Source: Candidatus Kaiserbacteria bacterium (GTDB lineage Bacteria > Patescibacteriota > Minisyncoccia > Phycocordibacterales > JABAAK01). Taken from it: DNA of 55,925 bases. Positions within the stretch are counted from its first letter, which is position 1, and each line of letters opens with the position of its first letter. The stretch lies in NCBI GenBank assembly GCA_028820405.1, contig JAPPJI010000026.1, positions 1 to 55,925 on the forward strand. The letters run 5' to 3'. Both the position numbers and the translations under genes were made by a program. Positions 25,450 through 33,449 of the stretch are shown here, piece after piece. Below the pieces are notes generated by a model. That model saw only the letters and a list, made by a program, of their open reading frames with translations, was not told the DNA's origin and made no database searches.

Positions 25450-25869
25450 ATGAGTATGGTCGGTAGTTGTTTTGTTGATGAACATTTCGTGAGTGTATCA
25501 GACGCCACCCTTATCAAAGTCGGCAGAAAGATGGTAGACTTTTTGTTAGATGATCGACTTGCGGGTGAATCAGTGTTAAACCTTTCAGAAGAGCGGGGCA
25601 TGCTTCTCTATTTTTCAGAACGATGTCGTCGACGTTATGGTGTGTTCGTGAGAGATGGAGTTCAGGGTGTGTTTTCTTTCTCATGCCACGCTTCTCGCAA
25701 ACGTTGTGAAGAGCGGGAGGAGGAGATTGCCCACAACCTTTTTCTGTTGATTTGCGACGCTGTTGATGCGGAATATGCTGATCGTTTTGCAAGCCGAAGA
25801 GTATACCTCCAAATCCTCCACCACATAGTTTACGTTCTTGGTGTGCCGAGGTGGGGGAAACCGACATGA
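25450..25869 (+). CDS. Unknown soluble protein with strong ribosome binding site
   Basis: This 139-residue protein has no signal peptide or membrane segment and I recognise no domain. It is mixed alpha/beta with several Cys and many Arg and Glu residues (FSCHASRKRCEEREEEIAHN). Unlike the housekeeping genes nearby it has a perfect Shine-Dalgarno sequence, AAGGAGG (25437-25443), and a strong terminator directly after the stop. In this it matches the ankyrin gene and the 42-44 kb genes. The frame and its signals make a real gene likely; the function is unknown. Confidence 0.6.
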   Translation: MSMVGSCFVDEHFVSVSDATLIKVGRKMVDFLLDDRLAGESVLNLSEERGMLLYFSERCRRRYGVFVRDGVQGVFSFSCHASRKRCEEREEEIAHNLFLLICDAVDAEYADRFASRRVYLQILHHIVYVLGVPRWGKPT

Positions 25870-25873
25870 CAAG

Positions 25874-25905
25874 AGGGGCGGAATGATTCCGCCCCTTTAT
25901 TTTTG
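25874..25905 (+). terminator. Terminator after the 25450 gene
   Basis: AGGGGCGGAAT and ATTCCGCCCCT form an 11-bp stem with a 1-nt centre (25874-25896), followed by TTATTTTT. Confidence 0.85.
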
Positions 25906-25915
25906 CATTGCGGGA

Positions 25916-26072
25916 TAAAAATGGGGGTATGAACGGTGCGTCCATACCCCCTCATCGTCACCGTGGTGTTGGCAAGGCACCGTGGTGTCGGGACGAAACG
26001 AGAGGTGATAATAGCCCACCACCTCCCGCTGTCTGTTCCTTTTCCGTGCCGAAGCTGGTACGGAACCCAGAC
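25916..26072 (-). ncRNA. Structured RNA of about 157 nt, unknown class
   Basis: On the minus strand an extended -10, TGA-TATGAT (26084-26079), precedes a 157-nt unit ending in a 9-bp hairpin GGGGGTATG/CATACCCCC followed by A and five T. The 5' third can fold with GUCUG/CAGAC closing and UUCCGU/ACGGAA inside. A G-rich middle (GGGAGGUGGUGGG) faces two copies of CACCACGGUG. I do not recognise SRP RNA, RNase P RNA, tmRNA or a riboswitch. A distant 6S RNA cannot be excluded by eye. No minus-strand gene follows closely that it could regulate in cis. Confidence 0.55.
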
Positions 26073-26093
26073 ACAGCTATCATATCACAAAAG

Positions 26094-26175
26094 AAAAAAT
26101 GAGGTACGAACTAATGTCCGTACCTCGTTCACTCCCCTAATGAGTGTTTGCCTCTCCGCTCCCTCGCGAGGAGAC
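26094..26175 (-). ncRNA. Small RNA with CUCC/GGAG stems
   Basis: TATACT (26187-26182, minus) is followed by about 82 nt holding three hairpins. The first is a 5' stem-loop built from GUCUCC and GGAGAGGC with CCUCGCGAGG inside. The second is CACUC/GAGUG with loop AUUAGGG. The third is the terminator GAGGTACG/CGTACCTC (26101-26126) followed by A and six T. It lies head to tail upstream of the 157-nt RNA. Size, promoter type and motif content match the small RNAs near 10.7 kb and 33 kb. Confidence 0.65.
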
Positions 26176-26220
26176 GATAGTAGTATACACAGAAAAACAG
26201 GCTGCAAGTATCAAGACCTG

Positions 26221-27204
26221 CTATCTGACAGACCGAAGGTATGAGACTCCCTTTTTTGTGATGCTTCGTCCTCGCGGTGTTCGGTCAAGGAACCCGACCT
26301 GTATTAAGAACGGTTCGTACACTTCTTCAATGGTTTCCGGGTCTTCAGACAGTGTTGTCGCAAGTGCCTTGATGCCGACCGGTCCGCCGTTGAAGACGGT
26401 GTTGATCGTCTCAAGCACGGATCGGTCCTCATTTGTCAGACCGTACGCATCAATATCCCGTTCGGTGAGTGCCTGCTTGACGATGTCGGCGGAGATGTCT
26501 TTTTCGTGCACCTGTGCGTAGTCACGAACTCGCTTGAGGAGGTAATTGGCGATTCTCGGCGTGTTCCGAGATCGCTTTGCAATCTCTCGCACTGCCTCGT
26601 CGTCCGGGGGAGAAGTTTCAAGAACGGCGGCAGACCGTTTCAGGATCTGTGCAATTTCACCATCGCTATATGGTGCGAGCTTGAGAGTGCCGCCGGAGAA
26701 TCGTGTTCTCAGCGGTGTTGAGAGTTTTCCCGCCTGAGTTGTTGCGGCGATGATAACGATGGGCGGAAGGTCAAAAGTGACGGATTGTGCCGCCGGTCCT
26801 TTGCCGAGCATGACCGAGACAGTACCGCTCTCCATGATGGGGTAGAGTGATTCTTCGATGTTTTTCTTGAGTCGATGAATTTCGTCGATGAAGAGGACGC
26901 CGCCGTTTTCAAGTGTTGAGGCGAGTGAAGCGATGTCGCCGACCCGCTCGATCATGGGACCCGAGGCGGTTTGTATGGGGACGCCGAGTATGGATCCGAT
27001 GATGTAGGCGAGGGTTGTTTTTCCGAGCCCTGCCGGTCCGTAGAGGAGAATGTGTTCAGGCATCTGTCCCCGCTGCTTTGCCGCACTGATCAGGACGTCA
27101 AGGTTTTTCTTTACCTTCTCCTGACCGATGTAGTCGTCCCACGTCTTGGGGCGGAGGAGGCTGTCGAGTGAGTGTTCGAGCGGTGTCTCTTGAGATGTGC
27201 TCAT
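26221..27204 (-). CDS. ruvB: Holliday junction branch migration ATPase RuvB
   Basis: The AAA+ motor that drives branch migration on RuvA-bound junctions. In 327 residues it has LRPKTWDDYIGQEKVKKNL, Walker A GPAGLGKTTLAYII, Walker B GVLFIDEIHRL, and the sensor/arginine-finger region AATTQAGKLSTPLRTRFSGG. A winged-helix domain follows with GGPVGIKALATTL and GFLDRTPRGR. The T-R-A-G and R-F-G of typical RuvB read TQAG and RFSGG here, but the arginine finger is kept. The start overlaps the gspE/pilB stop by 4 nt, so it is coexpressed with the pilus-type ATPase. Confidence 0.93.
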   Translation of the reverse strand: MSTSQETPLEHSLDSLLRPKTWDDYIGQEKVKKNLDVLISAAKQRGQMPEHILLYGPAGLGKTTLAYIIGSILGVPIQTASGPMIERVGDIASLASTLENGGVLFIDEIHRLKKNIEESLYPIMESGTVSVMLGKGPAAQSVTFDLPPIVIIAATTQAGKLSTPLRTRFSGGTLKLAPYSDGEIAQILKRSAAVLETSPPDDEAVREIAKRSRNTPRIANYLLKRVRDYAQVHEKDISADIVKQALTERDIDAYGLTNEDRSVLETINTVFNGGPVGIKALATTLSEDPETIEEVYEPFLIQVGFLDRTPRGRSITKKGVSYLRSVR

Positions 27205-28877
27205 ATACCCAATCCTAACACCCGATCCAGTTCACTCAATGAAGAGATGCCGGTCACCACCTTATACACGCCGTCATCTTCAATTGACGGAAGGTTTTGT
27301 TCCTGAATCGCCTTACTCAACTCGGTGATGCTGTTGTTCTGCTCGTACACTGAGCGAAGGTTGTCATCCATTTCAAACATGCCGTAGACACCGATACGTC
27401 CTTTGTAGCCGTTTGTACACTTAGTGCATGACTCGCTCGCTTTCCCCACCTTCCTAATGCCGTCCGGTGTGAGGTTTTCTGATCGGTATCCCTCAGGCAT
27501 CTTATCAATCAACGCCCGTATCTTCTCCTTCTGCTCGTCAGTGATCTCGTCGATCTCTGAGCAGTGCGGGCAGAGTTTTCTGAGTAATCGCTGGGCAATG
27601 ACAATGTTTACCGATCGGGAGAATGTTTGCGGGTCGATACCGAACTGTTCGAGTCGGGAGAATGCACCGATTGCGTTGTTGGTGTGCATGGTGGAGAGGA
27701 CAAGGTGACCGGTGAGCGATGCCTGGGTCGCAATGTTGGCGACCTCCTCATCTCTGATCTCGCCGACAAGGATGATGTCCGGGTCTTGGCGAAGAATGGT
27801 TCTCAAACCCGATGCGAAGGTGTACTCATCATCGGTTTGTGTCTGGACGATTCCGGAGAGTCGGTATTCAATAGGATTTTCAATAGTGATAACTTTTACC
27901 TCCTCACTCTTTGCAACGTTGAGGAGGGAATAAAGGGTGGTCGTTTTCCCTGAGCCGGTCGGTCCGGTGGTGAGGATCATGCCGTTCGGCTTTCTCACCT
28001 GTCGCTTGAACAACTCAAGTGCGACGGGGTGCAGTCCGAGGTGCTCAATATCTTTAATGACATTTTCAGGATCAAGGATTCTTGCGACAAAAGAACCCCC
28101 TTTTTCTTCCGGGATAACGGAAGATCGGACGCTGATAGTTCGGCCGGGGAGGTGGACAACAAATCCGCCGTCCTGTGCACCCTTTGAGGTGATTTTCATG
28201 TTTGAGAGGAGCTTCATGCGGATGAGCACCTGAGAGAACTCTTTTTCTTTCAGTTCGATAATATCGGTCAGGACGCCGTCAATGCGGTACCGAATCACAC
28301 CACCGGTCATGGACGGCTCCATATGGATGTCGGATGCTTCAATGGCAATGGCGGTTGAGACAATGTATTCAACGCTTTTTGATATCTTTTTTGACCAACT
28401 CATCGTTCCGAAATCTTTGAATAGTTCGTGAACCGCTTCAATGGAGTGGATATTTTTTGCCGCCGCTTCAAGGTCTTCGTTTGAAATGAGGAGGGTGCCG
28501 GGTTTTGTCTCGCTCGTTGCGACAATGTCCCGGTACGATTCCCAGATTTGCCGTATGGTTTTCATTGATGTGATTGAGAGTTTGCTGTCATATCCGCGGC
28601 CCTCAAGATCACGGATTACCTCTGCCAGTTTCTGGTTGCCGGGCTCATGTGCCGCAATGTGCAGAACCCCTTTGATTCGTCCGTAGACCGCCATCACCGC
28701 CTCCTGTGCATCTGCCTCCTTTACAAGCTGCAGGGCAGTCGGATTGACACTGATGTCCTCTATGTGGACGATGGGGAGTTTGTATTTTTCTGACAAAAAT
28801 TGTGTGAGGCGCTCATCTTCTTCCGCATTATGTTCTTTTATCTTCTGATTGAGTATCTGCGTTGCACCGGTATTCAT
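27201..28877 (-). CDS. Type II secretion / type IV pilus assembly ATPase (GspE/PilB family)
   Basis: A hexameric ATPase that extends pili or pseudopili. The 558-residue protein has an N-terminal MshEN-like domain, an Arg-rich ring region, Walker A GPTGSGKTTTLYSLL, an Asp box, Walker B ILVGEIRDEE and a His box (TGHLVLSTMHTN). A C-terminal four-Cys zinc site follows (CPHC and CTKC). No other pilus gene lies in the window, so it must work with genes elsewhere, possibly in DNA uptake with ComEC. TACAAT (28889-28884, minus) ends 6 nt before its ATG. It overlaps ruvB by 4 nt. Confidence 0.9.
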   Translation of the reverse strand: MNTGATQILNQKIKEHNAEEDERLTQFLSEKYKLPIVHIEDISVNPTALQLVKEADAQEAVMAVYGRIKGVLHIAAHEPGNQKLAEVIRDLEGRGYDSKLSITSMKTIRQIWESYRDIVATSETKPGTLLISNEDLEAAAKNIHSIEAVHELFKDFGTMSWSKKISKSVEYIVSTAIAIEASDIHMEPSMTGGVIRYRIDGVLTDIIELKEKEFSQVLIRMKLLSNMKITSKGAQDGGFVVHLPGRTISVRSSVIPEEKGGSFVARILDPENVIKDIEHLGLHPVALELFKRQVRKPNGMILTTGPTGSGKTTTLYSLLNVAKSEEVKVITIENPIEYRLSGIVQTQTDDEYTFASGLRTILRQDPDIILVGEIRDEEVANIATQASLTGHLVLSTMHTNNAIGAFSRLEQFGIDPQTFSRSVNIVIAQRLLRKLCPHCSEIDEITDEQKEKIRALIDKMPEGYRSENLTPDGIRKVGKASESCTKCTNGYKGRIGVYGMFEMDDNLRSVYEQNNSITELSKAIQEQNLPSIEDDGVYKVVTGISSLSELDRVLGLGI

Positions 28878-28948
28878 ATCTCCATTGTATGGTACTTGCT
28901 GAGATTGGCGGTGCGGTGTGTTGATACCACTTTACCAGGTATTAATAA

Positions 28949-29230
28949 TTATCGTACCAATGATACTATTAATGATATTATTGCTGCAATCGCAATAATG
29001 AAGGTTGACGCTGTTGGGACAAAAAATTTCCAGTTACGGAAATATTTTTCATATGCCGCTATCTTTTGTGTTTTATTATTTTCTTCTATCATTTCGCCAC
29101 AAGTATTCTTAACCATGTCTACCACATCACCTGAATCGCACACAACATCTATTATTCTCTGTCGTGTTACTTCAGAGTTTAGTAAGCCAGAAAACTGATT
29201 TATTTCTATTTTTTCAATCTCTTTTCCCAT
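28949..29230 (-). CDS. Tail-anchored small membrane protein
   Basis: This 93-residue protein is soluble and acidic for some 70 residues and ends with one hydrophobic segment (VPTASTFIIAIAAIISLIVSLV), a tail-anchor layout. I recognise no family. It overlaps the upstream small gene by 17 nt on the same strand, suggesting coupled translation. The pair is AT-rich compared with its neighbours and sits between two housekeeping blocks, which fits a small acquired cassette. Confidence 0.55.
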   Translation of the reverse strand: MGKEIEKIEINQFSGLLNSEVTRQRIIDVVCDSGDVVDMVKNTCGEMIEENNKTQKIAAYEKYFRNWKFFVPTASTFIIAIAAIISLIVSLVR

Positions 29231-29417
29231 ACCTGTCCTTCAACTCAACATTACCATCTTCGTATAATTTTTGTACAAGATAGAGAGCAAAGTTTAATGT
29301 CTGTTCACGGTCTTTAAATTGATAGTTTTGAGTCATCTCGTCCAAGGTTTTCAATGCCCCGTTTGAGTATGTTATCGTAAACTTTTCTTTCTCATCTTGT
29401 TTAGTGTTTGTGTTCAT
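29214..29417 (-). CDS. Small ribbon-helix-helix-like protein
   Basis: The 67-residue protein has a central pattern FTITYSNGALKTLDEMT followed by DREQTLNFALYLVQKL, that is a strand, a helix, a turn and a helix, which resembles ribbon-helix-helix DNA-binding antitoxin or repressor proteins. The match is by pattern only. TATACT (29429-29424, minus) ends 6 nt before its ATG. With the overlapping tail-anchored partner it could be a two-gene addiction-like or regulatory unit; no toxin motif is visible in the partner. Confidence 0.5.
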   Translation of the reverse strand: MNTNTKQDEKEKFTITYSNGALKTLDEMTQNYQFKDREQTLNFALYLVQKLYEDGNVELKDRYGKRD

Positions 29418-29506
29418 ATCACAAGTATATCACACGCCAATAATGTAGCATCAGTATGAGGGTGTCAAGGAGTGGTTGGTGGGTGAGAAAATGGTACGAT
29501 GTGCGT

Positions 29507-29944
29507 ATGACGGTAGTAATTACAACCATGGATCAGATGAAAACGTATGCCGGTGACCTCCTGCAGGCGTTGCGACGATTCCGCACCAAGGATTCAACAA
29601 CCTTTCTCACCCTTGAAGGACCGCTCGGGGCAGGGAAAACAACCCTCGTTCAGCACCTCGCATCCTTGCTCGGTGTTTCGGTACCGGTCACCAGCCCCAC
29701 CTTCACCCTTCGGTCAGAGTATGAAACGACTGATGCACTGTTTCAATCACTGGTGCACATTGATGCGTACCGTATTGAAGGTGACCGTGACGGAGCGACT
29801 CTTGGCTGGCATGACCTCTCTTGCAACGGTGAAATGTTGGTTGCTGTTGAATGGCCGGAGCGCGTGCAATCGTTCCTGCCGGAGCATCGATATGACGTTA
29901 CCATCACCCTTGATGGCGATACTCGTACTATCACCGCACCATGA
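29507..29944 (+). CDS. tsaE: tRNA threonylcarbamoyladenosine biosynthesis ATPase TsaE
   Basis: TsaE is the ATPase that supports formation of the t6A modification on tRNAs reading ANN codons. The 145-residue protein shows Walker A LEGPLGAGKTTLVQHLAS, SPTFTLRSEY, HIDAYRIEG and a C-terminal VAVEWPERV, all typical. ATG 29507 is chosen because TACGAT ends 6 nt before it; the frame is open to 29456 but the added residues are not conserved. The stop overlaps the polA start as ATGA. Confidence 0.92.
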   Translation: MTVVITTMDQMKTYAGDLLQALRRFRTKDSTTFLTLEGPLGAGKTTLVQHLASLLGVSVPVTSPTFTLRSEYETTDALFQSLVHIDAYRIEGDRDGATLGWHDLSCNGEMLVAVEWPERVQSFLPEHRYDVTITLDGDTRTITAP

Positions 29945-32259
29945 CTATCTATATTGACGCACTTGCCCTCCTCTACCGGGCATACCACGCTATCCAAAAC
30001 CTCTCAACGAGTGACGGGACACCGACCGGTGCTCTCTTCGGTTTCATCAACTCACTCCTTCGGGTGACCGAAGAGCTCAAGCCGGATCATATCGTCGCCT
30101 GCTTTGACCGACCGGAAGTGACGCATCGGCAGGAGAGTTTTGCGGGGTATAAAGCGGATCGGGAGATTCCTGAGAATGATCTCATTGAACAGATTGAAGC
30201 GGCGAAGCAGATTCTGCAGTTCCTCGGCGTGCATGTTGTTGAAAAAGCCGGCTACGAGGCAGATGATTTGCTGGGGACCCTGGCAACTGCTGACGCGGAT
30301 CGGGGAGAACCCGTCGTTATCGTCACCTGTGACGGTGACCTGTTGCAGCTGACCGTGCACGAGCATATTCGTGTCTACTTTCTCCGGAAGGGAATGAGTG
30401 ACTTTTCAATACTTGACAGTGAAGGTGTTGCGAAGAAAAACGGGTACTCGGCAGAGCGTGTTGTTGACTACAAGGGGTTGGCGGGGGATAGTTCTGATTC
30501 CATTCCCGGCGTTGCCGGTATCGGTGACACCTATGCAAAACGGCTCATCAGTGCGTACGGCAATCTCGATGACATCTATCGGGCACTCGACCAGGATCGT
30601 CTCATTGAGGACGGATTTACCAAACGAATTACCACCCTCCTCAAGGAGGGAAGAGAAAGTGCCTTTCTCTCCCGAGACCTTGCGACCATTCAGACGAATG
30701 TCCCGATTGCCTCCATTGCAAAAAAGCAGTCATGGCGTGACCGTGTTTCCGTGCAGGAGGTGCATGCTGCTTTTGATCGGTATGCGTTTAAGGATCTGCT
30801 CCATCGATTTACGCGGCTCGTTGGCGGCGACGACGGAGAGGAGGAGAGCAGGGCGGGTGTGCAAGAGACCGGACCTGAGGTTCGGGAGGCAAGTATTGCA
30901 CTGTGGGTACTTGATGCAATGCAAACTGATGCGAGTGCACATGAGGTGCTTGCATACACCGGAGAGCAGACAATTTCTGAAGCATCTGCACATATCAAGC
31001 GGAAGATGCAGGAGAAGGAAGTGCTGTCGGTGTGGGAGGATATCGAACGGCCGCTCATACCGGTTGTTGACCGCATGAAAGAGGTCGGCATTCGATTTGA
31101 TACGGAAGGAGCTCATAAACTGCAGAAGTCATATGAGAAAAAGATTGCGTCAATTGAGCGGGATATATACAAACATGCCGGCAAAGAATTCAACGTCTCC
31201 TCTCCCAAGCAGCTTGGTGAAGTGCTCTATGCCGACCTCGGTCTCAAGCCGCGTCGTGCGGCGAAAACCGCGTCAGGCCGGAAGACGACAAAAGAGTCAG
31301 CATTGCTTCAACTTGTCGACAGGCATCCGATCATTCCCGCGGTGCTCTCATACCGCCACTATGAAAAACTTCGGTCAACGTATGTCACCGCACTGCCGAG
31401 GTTTGTTGACAGCGGCGGGAGGATACATACCGAACTGATCCAGAACGGCACTGAGAGCGGCCGCTTCTCATCCCGTGACCCTAATTTGCAAAATATTCCG
31501 GCATCTGAGGGTGACGGTGCAGATATCCGTAATTTATTTCTCGCGACTGAGGGATGGACACTGGTTGCAATTGATTACGTTCAGTTTGAACTCCGTATCG
31601 CGGCCATCCTCTCCGGTGACGTTGCACTGCTCAAGGTGTTCTCAACCGGCGGCGATGTGCACCAATTTGCCGCATCTGAAATATTCTCAATCCCTGAGGA
31701 TGCGGTTTCTGGCGAGCAGCGGAAACACGCAAAGACGATCAACTTCAGTATTTTGTACGGCACCGGCGTCCGGTCACTGCAGCAGTCCCTCGGTGTGACA
31801 CAGCAGGAGGCCACGCTGTTTCTCAAGCGGTACAAGGATGCATTTCCTGAACTGTTCTCCTACATGCAGGCACTCAAAGAAGAAGCGGCGGAGAAGCAGG
31901 AGGTGAGAACGGCTTTCGGCCGCATTCGGCCGGTTCCGGAGATTGCATCAAGCATTGCCTATGTTCGGGCCCGTGCGGAGCGGGTGGCAATGAACTCCGT
32001 TATTCAGGGAACAGCGGCAGACATTATGAAAATCGCAATGATTCGCATTGACGAACTGTTCGAAAAGAAAGGCGTGCGGGACAAAGCCCGCATGCTCCTT
32101 CAGATCCACGACGAGTTGCTCCTTGAGGTGCACCCTGATGCAGAGGATATTGTTCAGGAGATCAGCATCATTATGGAGTCGGTGTACCCGCCAAACCGGA
32201 ATCCGATATCGCTGCCGGTGACGAAAAAGCAGGGGGTCGCCTGGGGGTCGCTGTCGTAG
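29941..32259 (+). CDS. polA: DNA polymerase I without proofreading domain
   Basis: DNA polymerase I fills gaps and removes RNA primers. The 772-residue protein has a complete 5' nuclease domain (IDALALLYRAYHA, YEADDLLGTLA, GLAGDSSDSIPGVAGIG) and a polymerase domain with motif A DYVQFELRIAAILSGD, motif B KHAKTINFSILYG and motif C QIHDELLLEV. Only about 65 residues (290-355) separate them, so the 3'-5' exonuclease domain is essentially missing. Small changes occur in the motifs (DYVQ for D-Y-S-Q, NFS for N-F-G). It overlaps tsaE by 4 nt. Confidence 0.94.
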   Translation: MTIYIDALALLYRAYHAIQNLSTSDGTPTGALFGFINSLLRVTEELKPDHIVACFDRPEVTHRQESFAGYKADREIPENDLIEQIEAAKQILQFLGVHVVEKAGYEADDLLGTLATADADRGEPVVIVTCDGDLLQLTVHEHIRVYFLRKGMSDFSILDSEGVAKKNGYSAERVVDYKGLAGDSSDSIPGVAGIGDTYAKRLISAYGNLDDIYRALDQDRLIEDGFTKRITTLLKEGRESAFLSRDLATIQTNVPIASIAKKQSWRDRVSVQEVHAAFDRYAFKDLLHRFTRLVGGDDGEEESRAGVQETGPEVREASIALWVLDAMQTDASAHEVLAYTGEQTISEASAHIKRKMQEKEVLSVWEDIERPLIPVVDRMKEVGIRFDTEGAHKLQKSYEKKIASIERDIYKHAGKEFNVSSPKQLGEVLYADLGLKPRRAAKTASGRKTTKESALLQLVDRHPIIPAVLSYRHYEKLRSTYVTALPRFVDSGGRIHTELIQNGTESGRFSSRDPNLQNIPASEGDGADIRNLFLATEGWTLVAIDYVQFELRIAAILSGDVALLKVFSTGGDVHQFAASEIFSIPEDAVSGEQRKHAKTINFSILYGTGVRSLQQSLGVTQQEATLFLKRYKDAFPELFSYMQALKEEAAEKQEVRTAFGRIRPVPEIASSIAYVRARAERVAMNSVIQGTAADIMKIAMIRIDELFEKKGVRDKARMLLQIHDELLLEVHPDAEDIVQEISIIMESVYPPNRNPISLPVTKKQGVAWGSLS

Positions 32260-32277
32260 GTGGTATATAGTGGGGAC

Positions 32278-32985
32278 ATGCTCTACGTATTCTACGGAGA
32301 TCGGTATGCAGCGAGGGAGCTGAGTCGGCAGTATGTTGCTGTGTGTAAGAAGAAGCGGCCACATGCCGAATACCTCTCTATCTCACCGCTTTCGGCATCG
32401 CGATCGCTTGAAGAACTCCTGTTCGGACAGGGGTTGTTTGAAAAAAAATACATAGTGTTTTGTGACGAGGTGCTCGGTGACAAAACATGTTCCGGTCACC
32501 TCCAACAGAACCTGGAACAGTATCACCAGTCACCGCACATGTTCATCATTTTCGAGCCGTCACTGAAGCCGACTGAAGAAAAGAAACTCTCTCGTGCCGG
32601 TGCAACGATGCAAAAGAGTGAAGAACGGCAAAAGCAGCACGATCACCGCCGCCTCTTTTCATTCACCGATACGTTTCTCAAGCGGGATGTTGGTAAGACG
32701 TTTGCAGCATTGCATCAGCTCCTTCGGGACGGTGAGCCGGCAGATTCACTCACTCAGATACTCCTCTGGCAGCTGCGGACCCTCTGTGCAACAGATCGGT
32801 CAGACAATGCGGAAGACGCAGGACTCAAACCGTTTGTCTACCAGAAAGCAAAGCGGTCACTTACCGCACTCAAGGAAGACCCATATGATCTCTTCCTTCA
32901 TGCCGAACAGGTGGTTCGATCCGGCAGATTGGCGGGGCTCTCTGACGAGGAAATCATTGAATATGTGGTTCTTGAGACGGGATAA
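32278..32985 (+). CDS. holA: DNA polymerase III delta subunit (HolA-like)
   Basis: Delta is the clamp-loader subunit that opens the beta ring. The 235-residue protein is shorter than E. coli HolA (about 340). It opens with MLYVFYGDRYAARELSRQY, the family's N-terminal strand-loop without an ATP site. It then has SLEELLFGQGLFEKKYIVF and FIIFEPSLKPTEEKKLS, and a helical end with ILLWQLRTL. TATAGT ends 6 nt before ATG 32278. The call rests on fold pattern and on the context with polA. Confidence 0.75.
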   Translation: MLYVFYGDRYAARELSRQYVAVCKKKRPHAEYLSISPLSASRSLEELLFGQGLFEKKYIVFCDEVLGDKTCSGHLQQNLEQYHQSPHMFIIFEPSLKPTEEKKLSRAGATMQKSEERQKQHDHRRLFSFTDTFLKRDVGKTFAALHQLLRDGEPADSLTQILLWQLRTLCATDRSDNAEDAGLKPFVYQKAKRSLTALKEDPYDLFLHAEQVVRSGRLAGLSDEEIIEYVVLETG

Positions 32986-32986
32986 T

Positions 32987-33015
32987 TTGCTTTTTTGACG
33001 ATCCTTTTGTATGGT
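32987..33015 (+). promoter_or_regulatory. Promoter of the 33022 RNA
   Basis: TTGCTT (32987-32992), a 17-bp spacer and TATGGT (33010-33015). The predicted start falls on G33022, the first base of the RNA's first hairpin. TTGCTT-17-TATACT is repeated at 33129-33157. Confidence 0.55.
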
Positions 33016-33021
33016 GTTGAT

Positions 33022-33130
33022 GCCTCTGTGCAGAGGGTGATCTGGCGGTTTCGTCAATAACACTCTCCCCATTTCGACACCGCCAGCAGGTACACCGCCT
33101 ACAACACATCGTTGTGGGCGGTTTTATTTT
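33022..33130 (+). ncRNA. Small RNA with large CUCUCCCC loop
   Basis: About 107 nt between holA and the tandem RNA array. Hairpin 1 is CCUCUGUGCAGAGG. Hairpin 2 is CUGGCGGU (33042-33049) with ACCGCCAG (33079-33086), enclosing a large loop that exposes ACACUCUCCCCAU (CUCUCCCC at 33063-33070). Hairpin 3 is the terminator, ACCGCC-ACAAC/GUUGU-GGCGGU (33094-33122), followed by TTTATTTT. The loop is perfectly complementary over 7 nt to GGGAGAG in the three RNAs downstream and to the ankyrin gene's ribosome binding site GGGGAGA. Confidence 0.65.
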
Positions 33131-33163
33131 GCTTGATACATATAAAAGGTGTATACTCCCGAT

Positions 33164-33233
33164 ACTCGAATTGAAGAGTGGAGTGGCGGGTGTGGTTCAG
33201 GGAGAGACCTTGACGATCACCCGCTTTTTTTTT
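33164..33233 (+). ncRNA. Tandem small RNA, copy 1
   Basis: First of three related units, each with its own TATACT (here 33152-33157, with TTGCTT 17 bp upstream). The 3' module has a terminator stem GCGGGTG/CACCCGC (33186-33192, 33218-33224). Inside it is a second hairpin UCAGGG/CCUUGA (33197-33202 with 33208-33213) with loop AGAGA. Nine T follow. The 5' part can form ACUC/GAGU. Conserved sequence across the copies centres on UUCAGGGAGAGACCUUGACG. Confidence 0.8.
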
Positions 33234-33285
33234 GCACAAAATACCGTCGGTGGTTTTGTGGGGCGTAAAAGTATATACTGTCCAC

Positions 33286-33360
33286 ATCTCTACTCAGAAG
33301 AGTGGGTTGTGTGGCGGGCGTGGTTCAGGGAGAGACCTTGACGATCGCCCGCTTTTTTTT
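33286..33360 (+). ncRNA. Tandem small RNA, copy 2
   Basis: TATACT at 33274-33279. The 5' part forms a good hairpin, CCACA and CUACUC pairing with GAGUGG and UGUGG around loop AGAA. The outer terminator stem is GCGGGCG/CGCCCGC (33314-33320, 33346-33352): relative to copy 1 a U-A pair has become C-G, a compensatory change. The inner hairpin and AGAGA loop are identical to copy 1. Eight T follow. Confidence 0.8.
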
Positions 33361-33449
33361 GCAAATGAGAAGAAGGTGTCACAATCCTTCCGACGTTTCC
33401 TTACAGGCATATGCCTTGTTTGGTGGGTGTCGGCATGTATACTACCCAT

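Noticed and set aside
25916-26072. RNase P RNA or tmRNA
   Set aside because: Too short for both, and neither the RNase P conserved elements nor a tRNA-like end with a tag ORF can be seen.
29456-29506. N-terminal extension of TsaE
   Set aside because: The added residues overlap the TACGAT box, are not family-like, and ATG 29507 has the usual spacing to the box.
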